DNA of 64,000 bases from Phytomonospora sp040655735. Its GTDB lineage: Bacteria; Actinomycetota; Actinomycetes; Mycobacteriales; Micromonosporaceae. Position numbers and translations under genes: made by a program. This document shows, piece by piece, positions 59,274 to 64,000 of this stretch; within the stretch, counting starts at the first letter, position 1; every line of letters begins with the position of its first letter. The DNA lies in assembly GCF_040655735.1 (NCBI RefSeq), contig NZ_JBFAKK010000017.1, positions 62,001 to 126,000 on the forward strand, given 5' to 3'. Under the pieces are notes generated by a model that did no database searches, was not told where the DNA came from, and saw nothing but the letters and a program-made list of their open reading frames with translations.

Positions 59274-59858
59274 CCGATCCGCTCGCGCCGGGCGGTCGAT
59301 CCGGTAGACGTGGTGAGCGCGGCCGTCGGCCGGGTTGTCGGGCTCCAGTGCGGCCTCGGCGACCCGCCGCAGCCCTGCCTTCTCCAGCGCCCCCCACGAC
59401 GCCCGGTTGCCCACCTGCACCGGCACCACGATCGCGGTGACGTCGGGGCGCTCGGTCCACGTCGCCTCGACGAGCGCCCGGATCATCGCGGCGCCGTACC
59501 CGCGGCCCACGAAGCCCGGAGCGCCGATCAAGTAGTCGATCGTCGCCGCCCCCGCCGGCATGTCCACCCCGGCGGCCACCAGCTCGGCCAGATAGTCGGG
59601 GTAGTCGGCGAACAGGCACCGCTGCACCAGTCCCAGCGGCTCCCCGTCGAAGAAGACGAGCAGGTCCTCCGACGGCTCCTCCCCCCGAGCCGCCGGCCCG
59701 AAGTCGCGCGCCACCGCCTCCGCGGACGTCTCGTGGTTCCACCACCGCGCGACATGCGGCTCCCGCAACCAACCCCGCAGCAGAGGGAAGTCGGACTCAC
59801 GCAGCCGCCGCCAGGTCAACCCCTTTGGAACGACGGGCTCGGTGCCGAGGACGCTCAC
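58878..59858 (-). CDS. GNAT acetyltransferase (AAC(6')-like) with antisense-overlapping 3' extension
   Basis: 326 residues in the open frame from GTG 59858. The GNAT domain is about 1-190: LTWRRLRESDFPLLRGWLREPHVARWWNHET, TIDYLIGAPGFVGRGYGAAMIRALVEATW (acetyl-CoA loop) and NRASWGALEKAGLRRV, ending HHVYRIDRP near 59288. It resembles AAC(6')-Ib-like acetyltransferases. The frame then stays open for about 136 more codons, antisense to the roadblock gene, in Arg/Gln-rich sequence that looks non-coding. Either the normal stop was lost or the extension is read. A leaderless-type -10 box precedes the start. Confidence 0.8.
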   Translation of the reverse strand: MSVLGTEPVVPKGLTWRRLRESDFPLLRGWLREPHVARWWNHETSAEAVARDFGPAARGEEPSEDLLVFFDGEPLGLVQRCLFADYPDYLAELVAAGVDMPAGAATIDYLIGAPGFVGRGYGAAMIRALVEATWTERPDVTAIVVPVQVGNRASWGALEKAGLRRVAEAALEPDNPADGRAHHVYRIDRPARADRLPPAAQRLVQQRPDLGRELPDLVPEQFPVALGHREQGQRDRRSDGRGQQDSLRHLHHHLVGVTGRHDLPGAVADGQQARPDGRQLRGALQRQAVRHGEWDAFGRDEHGVCESGCPGHQRGEQHAQASLVYT

Positions 59859-59864
59859 GGGCCG

Positions 59865-59870
59865 ACGGTA
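59865..59870 (-). promoter_or_regulatory. Probable -10 box of a leaderless transcript (GNAT)
   Basis: TACCGT on the minus strand ends 6 bases before the GTG at 59858. Confidence 0.45.
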
Positions 59871-59963
59871 GCAGGGCAGGGTCGGGGGGACGGTCGGGTC
59901 TTGAGAGCCCGAGTCGACCGAGCCGTGGCGTGGGCGCGCCGTCGCCCCACTTCGAACCCAACG

Positions 59964-59991
59964 CAAAACCGCCCCACCAAGGCGGGGCGGT
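59964..59991 (-). terminator. Rho-independent terminator after the conservon GTPase
   Basis: ACCGCCCC (59968-59975) pairs with GGGGCGGT (59984-59991). On the minus strand TTTTGCG follows. It ends the conservon operon 17 bases after the GTPase stop. Confidence 0.75.
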
Positions 59992-60007
59992 CCACGTCAT
60001 GCGGGTC

Positions 60008-60604
60008 CTACTGCGCGGCTCCGACCGTGCCGGCGCCGGCGCGGCGCATCGTCAGCACGTACTCGACCAGCGTGATCAGCACCTGCTTGGTCGACTCGCG
60101 GCTGCGGGCGTCGGTGGTCACGATGGGCGTGTTCGGCGAGACCGCGAGGGCCTCGCGCACGTCGTTGACGTCGTGCTGCTGCCTGCCGTCGAAGCAGTTC
60201 AGCGCGATGAGGTAGGGCAGTCGCCGGTGTTCGAAGAAGTCGATGGCGGCGAAGCAGTCGGCAAGGCGGCGAGTATCGACTATTACGACCGCGCCGATCG
60301 CTCCTCGTACCAGCTCGTCCCACATGAACCAGAACCGTGTCTGGCCAGGGGTTCCGAACAGGTAGAGAATCAGGTCCGAGTCGATCGTGATACGGCCGAA
60401 GTCCATCGCCACCGTGGTGGTGGTCTTGTCCTGGACCATCTCGTTGTCGTCGACGCCTTCGCTGGCGGAGGTCATGATGGCCTCGGTGGTCAGCGGAGTG
60501 ATCTCCGAGACCGATCCGACCAAGGTCGTCTTCCCAACGCCGAATCCGCCTGCGATGACGATCTTCGCCGAGGTCACGCGGTTGTTCGGTTGACGGATGG
60601 ACAC
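60008..60604 (-). CDS. Conservon small GTPase (CvnD-like)
   Basis: 198 residues from GTG 60604 (VSIRQPNNRVTSAKIVIAGGFGVGKTTLVGSV), which has GGAGG seven bases upstream; an ATG seven codons earlier overlaps the DUF742 gene. Walker A is GGFGVGKTT, the G3-like motif is FGTPGQTRF and the guanine-specifying NxxD is LNCFDG. CvnD proteins belong to the Ras/MglA-like GTPases and act with CvnA-C at the membrane. Confidence 0.95.
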   Translation of the reverse strand: MSIRQPNNRVTSAKIVIAGGFGVGKTTLVGSVSEITPLTTEAIMTSASEGVDDNEMVQDKTTTTVAMDFGRITIDSDLILYLFGTPGQTRFWFMWDELVRGAIGAVVIVDTRRLADCFAAIDFFEHRRLPYLIALNCFDGRQQHDVNDVREALAVSPNTPIVTTDARSRESTKQVLITLVEYVLTMRRAGAGTVGAAQ

Positions 60605-60605
60605 G

Positions 60606-60992
60606 TCAGAGCCTCCGGAGTCCACTTAGTACCCTTTCCAGCAGTTCGGTGCCCACCAGGTCACCGCCCCCATCACTAATCCCCGAGGGCTCGTGCACGG
60701 CCAGCAGGCCGTCGGCCGCCATGTCCGCGACGAGGACTCGCGCCACTCCGAGAGGCATGCGCATGTGCGCCGCGATCTCGGCGAGCGACTGGAGTCTCGT
60801 TCCGCACATACCCGCGATCGTCGCCTGTTCACGCCCGGAGGACAGGCCGTTCAGCCTGCCACGAGCGGTGGTCTCGACCAACGCCTCCATGGCGATCTCA
60901 AGGCGCGGGCGGGTGCGGCCTCTGGTGACGGCATATGGCCGTACCAGCGCACCGGTCGGCTCGTGGTCCCGATCAACGACCATCGTCCTCAC
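60606..60992 (-). CDS. Conservon DUF742 protein (CvnC-like)
   Basis: 128 residues from GTG 60992 (or ATG 60983). LVRPYAVTRGRTRP followed by LAEIAAHMRMPLGVARVLVADMAADGLLAVHEP, a winged-helix-like DUF742 pattern. It lies between roadblock and GTPase genes, in the standard conservon order. Function within the complex is not established. Confidence 0.95.
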   Translation of the reverse strand: MRTMVVDRDHEPTGALVRPYAVTRGRTRPRLEIAMEALVETTARGRLNGLSSGREQATIAGMCGTRLQSLAEIAAHMRMPLGVARVLVADMAADGLLAVHEPSGISDGGGDLVGTELLERVLSGLRRL

Positions 60993-61162
60993 ATCCTTGA
61001 GTCTTCACGGAGTGTTAAAGCTCTGTCTTGGCTGTAGGTCACGTCGTCGGGCTCCTAGCCTTTGTCCACGTTGCACGGTACCGCACGCAGGCTGGTAGTT
61101 CCCGTTCTCCTCCGGGGCAAGGGAACGAGCGCGATCATCCGACCTCGCGTTCGGCGATTCGA

Positions 61163-61618
61163 TCACCGTGCGGCCTCCCGGGCGGCCGGGGTGAGGGCCT
61201 GACCGACGCGGTCGACGAGCAGGGCCATTTCGTAGCCGACCTGGCCGACGTCGCAGTTGCGCGCGGCCAGCACGGCGAAAGAGGAACCGTCCGAAATGGA
61301 CATCAGGAAGAGGAATCCGTTGTCCATCTCGACGACTGTCTGGAGGACGGCGCCGCCCTCGAAGCAGCGCGAGGCGCCCTGGGTGAGGCTGACCAGGCCC
61401 GAGGCGACGGCGGCGAGCTGGTCGGCGCGGTCGCGGGGCAGGTCGCGCGAGGACGCGAGCAGGAGCCCGTCGGCCGACACCGCGACGGCGTGCGCCACTC
61501 CGGGCACCCGGTCGGCGAAGCCGGCGAGGAGCCAGCCCAGGTCCTGCATGCCGCGAGGGCCTGCCTGCGACGGGGCGGGGCCACGCTGGTGGCCGTGTGC
61601 CGTGTGAGGGAGAGTCAT
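61163..61618 (-). CDS. Conservon roadblock/LC7 protein (CvnB-like)
   Basis: 151 residues from ATG 61618, overlapping the kinase stop (ATGA). After an N-terminal Pro/Ala/His-rich arm of about 25 residues, the roadblock core is HAVAVSADGLLLASSRDLPRDRADQLAAVASGLVSLTQGASRCFEGGAVLQTVVEMDNGFLFLMSISDGSSFAVLA. 170 bases of non-coding sequence separate it from the DUF742 gene. Confidence 0.94.
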   Translation of the reverse strand: MTLPHTAHGHQRGPAPSQAGPRGMQDLGWLLAGFADRVPGVAHAVAVSADGLLLASSRDLPRDRADQLAAVASGLVSLTQGASRCFEGGAVLQTVVEMDNGFLFLMSISDGSSFAVLAARNCDVGQVGYEMALLVDRVGQALTPAAREAAR

Positions 61619-64000
61619 GCGTCGTGCTCCTTGCCTGAGCCATTGGTGAGCCTGCCCGTCCGGCTCCGGGCATCGTCATCCACCGTACGACCACCGCGGC
61701 CGCGTTGCACGCCCCTGTGGTACGCCGACAGCAGTCCGCGTACGCCTTCGGGGTCGCGCTGCTGTGCGCGCATGGGCTGCTCGTCGGGGATCTCGATACT
61801 GCCTGGAACCAGTTGCGCCATGGGCGTGCGCTTGGGCAGTCCGTTCTCTGACCTAGCTTCCGCTGCTGTTGCTGTCGGCGCGGCGGCGGCCCGAGCGGCG
61901 CGCCAACCGTCGTCGACCGACGACTCACCCCAGAAGTCGGTCCTGGGGGTCTCGCGTGACGGCGGAGCGTCGGACATGCTCTCCTCCTGCCGGGTGGAGG
62001 TCGATTCTGCGTGGGTGCCGCCCGTACGACCGCGGACGGGATCGCCCGCCGGTGCACGGGTGGGCAGGTCCGGGAGGTCCGGGACTTCGGGCACGGACGG
62101 TGCGCTGCCGAAGAAGGACTCGTCGTTGCGGGGTTCGTTGGACCGTACCCGGCCGGACGCGCGCGCGGGTAGGCCGCCTTCCCTTGAGGTGCGGGGTGCC
62201 GGCACGTCGGCGGCGGGCGCGGCCGCGCCCTGTACCGCCTGCTGCGCCGGGGGTGTGACGGTGAACCACGCCGAGGAGACCTCGCGGAAGATCGGGATCT
62301 CCATGGTCTCGTCGGCGGCGCCCGAGGGGGGCGGGGTGGGCTTCTCGGTCGAGCGGGGCGGCGGCCACGACGGGATGTCGTTGAGCGCGGCCCACTTCGA
62401 CTCGCCGTCGGCCTTCTCCTGCTCGGCCTTGGTGCTGCCGCCGGTCGCGATGGTGCGGCGGGAACGGCTCGACGGAGACGTGGTGGCTTCGAGCGTGATC
62501 ATCGGGAACGCCTCGGTGGGTCCCTCGACGGGGGTGTGCACCGGCGCGTCGGGGTCGAGGGCGCCCTCGGCCTCGGAGACGATCTCGCCGGTCAGTTCCA
62601 TGACCTTGCGGCGCGGCATCGCGTCGGCGTCCTCGGCCGCGGGCCGGAACGTCATCGTCGGGACGTCCTCTTCCTCGCGGTCGGGGACGGCGGGAGGCGC
62701 CGGCGGCTCGGGGTCGTGGTCGGGGATGTGCACCGGCTCGAAGAGGCTCTGCTGCGGCGGCGGGGGCATCCCGAAGGAACCGGAGTTCTCCTCGTAGGAC
62801 TGCTGCTGCGGCGCAGGGCTGTCGTAGGAGGTCGGCGCCGAGGACGCGAAACCGTTGAACGACGTCGGTCCGGCCGGGATCTCGCCCTGCGGGCGGCCGC
62901 CGTTGAGCGACGGGCGGCCGGTCGAGCCGAGCGGGTCGGTGAGGACCGCGTCGGGGAGGACGACCTCGGCGACGGTGCCGCCGAGTTCACCGGGGTGGAG
63001 CGTGACGCGCACGCCGTGGCGGATGGCCAGGCGGCCGACCACGACGAGGCCCATCATGCGCGAGGCGGCGAGGTCGACCAGCGGCGGAGCGGCGAGCTGC
63101 TGGTTGAGCTCGTCGATCTGGTCGGGGCTGATGCCGATGCCGCGGTCGGTGATGAGCACGACGATCTCGCTGCCGACCTGCCGGGCCTCGGCGACCACGG
63201 CGGTGTCGGGCGAGGAGAAGGCGGTGGCGTTGTCGAAGAGCTCGGCGACCAGGTGCACGAGGTCGTTGACGACGGCCGCGGTGATCTCGCGCTCGGCGAG
63301 GATCGTGCCGAACTCGATGCGCGTGTACTGCTCGACCTCGGACTGCGCGGCGCGCAGGAGGTCGGCGACGGTGGCCGGCTCGCGCTGGATGCGGGCCGAG
63401 TCGGCGCCGGCGAGGACCAGGAGGTTCTCGTCGTTGCGGCGCATTCGGGTGGCCAGGTGGTCGAGCTGGAACAGCTCGCCGAGGCGGTCGGGGTCCTCCT
63501 CGCCTCGTTCGAGGCGGTCGAGGTGGCCGATGAGCCGGTCGACGAGGATCTGGCTTCGGCGGGCCAGGTTGACGAACATCGTCGAGACCGAGGAGCGCAG
63601 CGCGGCCTGTTCGGCGGCGACGCGGACGGCTTCCTTGTGGACGATGTTGAAGGCCTGGGCGACCTGGCCGATCTCGTCGGCGTTGCGCAGGCGCAGCGGT
63701 TCGGCGAGGCGTTCGGCGAACTCGTCCGGGGTCGACTGGCCGAGCACCTCGGAGTCACGAAGTCGGGCGACGGCCTCGGGGAGGTCGACGTGCGCCATCT
63801 GCAGCGCGCCCTCACGCAGCTGGCGGAGGCTGGAGGCCATCGAACGGGCGATGATCAGCGCCAGCGCCACGGCCAGGGTCAGGGTGAGCAGGACGATCGC
63901 CGACTCGACGAGCACCCGGGTGACCACCGAGTCGCGCAGTTCCTCGGCCTTGGCGACCAGCTCGGTCTCCAGGCGGATCTCCACGGTACGGGTCGCCTCG
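61615..64000 (-). CDS. Conservon sensor kinase (CvnA-like), N-terminus beyond right edge
   Basis: At least 794 residues visible; the frame stays open to the window edge, so the start is outside. A membrane helix (VLVESAIVLLTLTLAVALALIIA, about 63840-63920) and HAMP-like linker come first. The ATPase domain follows with ELFDNATAFSSPDTAVV and IVVLITDRGIGISPDQ. A long Pro/Thr/Glu-rich tail ends with SENGLPKRTPMAQLVPG, RDPEGVRGLLSAYHRGV. It is the receptor of the conservon; the tail motif recurs in two other proteins of the window. Confidence 0.93.
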   Translation of the reverse strand, partial: EATRTVEIRLETELVAKAEELRDSVVTRVLVESAIVLLTLTLAVALALIIARSMASSLRQLREGALQMAHVDLPEAVARLRDSEVLGQSTPDEFAERLAEPLRLRNADEIGQVAQAFNIVHKEAVRVAAEQAALRSSVSTMFVNLARRSQILVDRLIGHLDRLERGEEDPDRLGELFQLDHLATRMRRNDENLLVLAGADSARIQREPATVADLLRAAQSEVEQYTRIEFGTILAEREITAAVVNDLVHLVAELFDNATAFSSPDTAVVAEARQVGSEIVVLITDRGIGISPDQIDELNQQLAAPPLVDLAASRMMGLVVVGRLAIRHGVRVTLHPGELGGTVAEVVLPDAVLTDPLGSTGRPSLNGGRPQGEIPAGPTSFNGFASSAPTSYDSPAPQQQSYEENSGSFGMPPPPQQSLFEPVHIPDHDPEPPAPPAVPDREEEDVPTMTFRPAAEDADAMPRRKVMELTGEIVSEAEGALDPDAPVHTPVEGPTEAFPMITLEATTSPSSRSRRTIATGGSTKAEQEKADGESKWAALNDIPSWPPPRSTEKPTPPPSGAADETMEIPIFREVSSAWFTVTPPAQQAVQGAAAPAADVPAPRTSREGGLPARASGRVRSNEPRNDESFFGSAPSVPEVPDLPDLPTRAPAGDPVRGRTGGTHAESTSTRQEESMSDAPPSRETPRTDFWGESSVDDGWRAARAAAAPTATAAEARSENGLPKRTPMAQLVPGSIEIPDEQPMRAQQRDPEGVRGLLSAYHRGVQRGRGGRTVDDDARSRTGRLTNGSGKEHDA

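Noticed and set aside
60993..61162. Possible extra gene between the conservon DUF742 and roadblock genes
   Set aside because: Only 170 bases, no start with a ribosome binding site and no protein-like frame; left as intergenic.

Overview
The window is about 64 kb of very GC-rich DNA. It carries succinate dehydrogenase, a purE-purK / biotin ligase / acyl-CoA carboxylase block, DUF397 and DUF5753-type HTH genes, LAXTG-anchored surface proteins, roadblock/DUF742/GTPase 'conservon' genes and probable leaderless transcripts. Together these point to a filamentous actinomycete of the Glycomycetaceae/Micromonosporaceae kind; the genus cannot be fixed from sequence reading alone. I saw no rRNA, tRNA, CRISPR array or intact insertion sequence.

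Layout. 1-2.7 kb: the 3' part of sdhA, then sdhB. 2.8-5 kb: an HTH/DUF397 pair and a three-gene cluster of small membrane protein, small Cys protein and LuxR-type HTH protein. 5.1-7.7 kb: a frameshifted WD40-like gene, a serine beta-lactamase-like hydrolase and an orphan RHH antitoxin. 7.8-9.5 kb: purK-purE. 9.5-14.3 kb: two LAXTG surface proteins facing an ECF sigma factor fused to its own zinc-finger anti-sigma region, a membrane helix and a large external domain. 14.3-19 kb: two GtrA-like membrane proteins, MaoC, a Cys-rich peptide, a PH-domain protein, a TrmB/LuxR regulator and birA. 19-26.3 kb: M48 protease, accD, a 2-kb repeat-rich spacer, a NYN-domain gene, accE and maf. 26-33.9 kb: ankyrin lipoprotein, phosphotransferase, iron superoxide dismutase under a probable Nur operator, small enzymes, a LysR regulator and a two-component system. 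34-39 kb: RND exporter and a SUKH/LRR protein. 39-43 kb: roadblock protein, NIT-type kinase and amino-acid-type binding lipoprotein. 43-50.7 kb: ECF sigma/anti-sigma pair, methyltransferase, DUF397 protein, ABC exporter with divergent PadR regulator, and a DUF4396 membrane protein under a CsoR-like copper operator. 50.8-54 kb: accA-type biotin carboxylase and guaB1. 54-59.3 kb: coiled-coil membrane protein, hexapeptide acyltransferase, and an operon of an acidic protein, an IS110-transposase-like protein and a roadblock protein. 60-64 kb: a complete conservon order (kinase, roadblock, DUF742, GTPase), the kinase running off the right edge.

The most unusual items are: (i) a degenerate IS110-transposase-like domain fused to the same C-terminal tail motif carried by both conservon kinases and followed by a roadblock gene; (ii) the one-polypeptide sigma/anti-sigma/sensor protein next to surface proteins; (iii) the repeat-rich, quadruplex-prone spacer splitting the carboxylase genes; (iv) a Cys-rich peptide with a leader-like N-terminus; (v) clear Nur and CsoR operator candidates.
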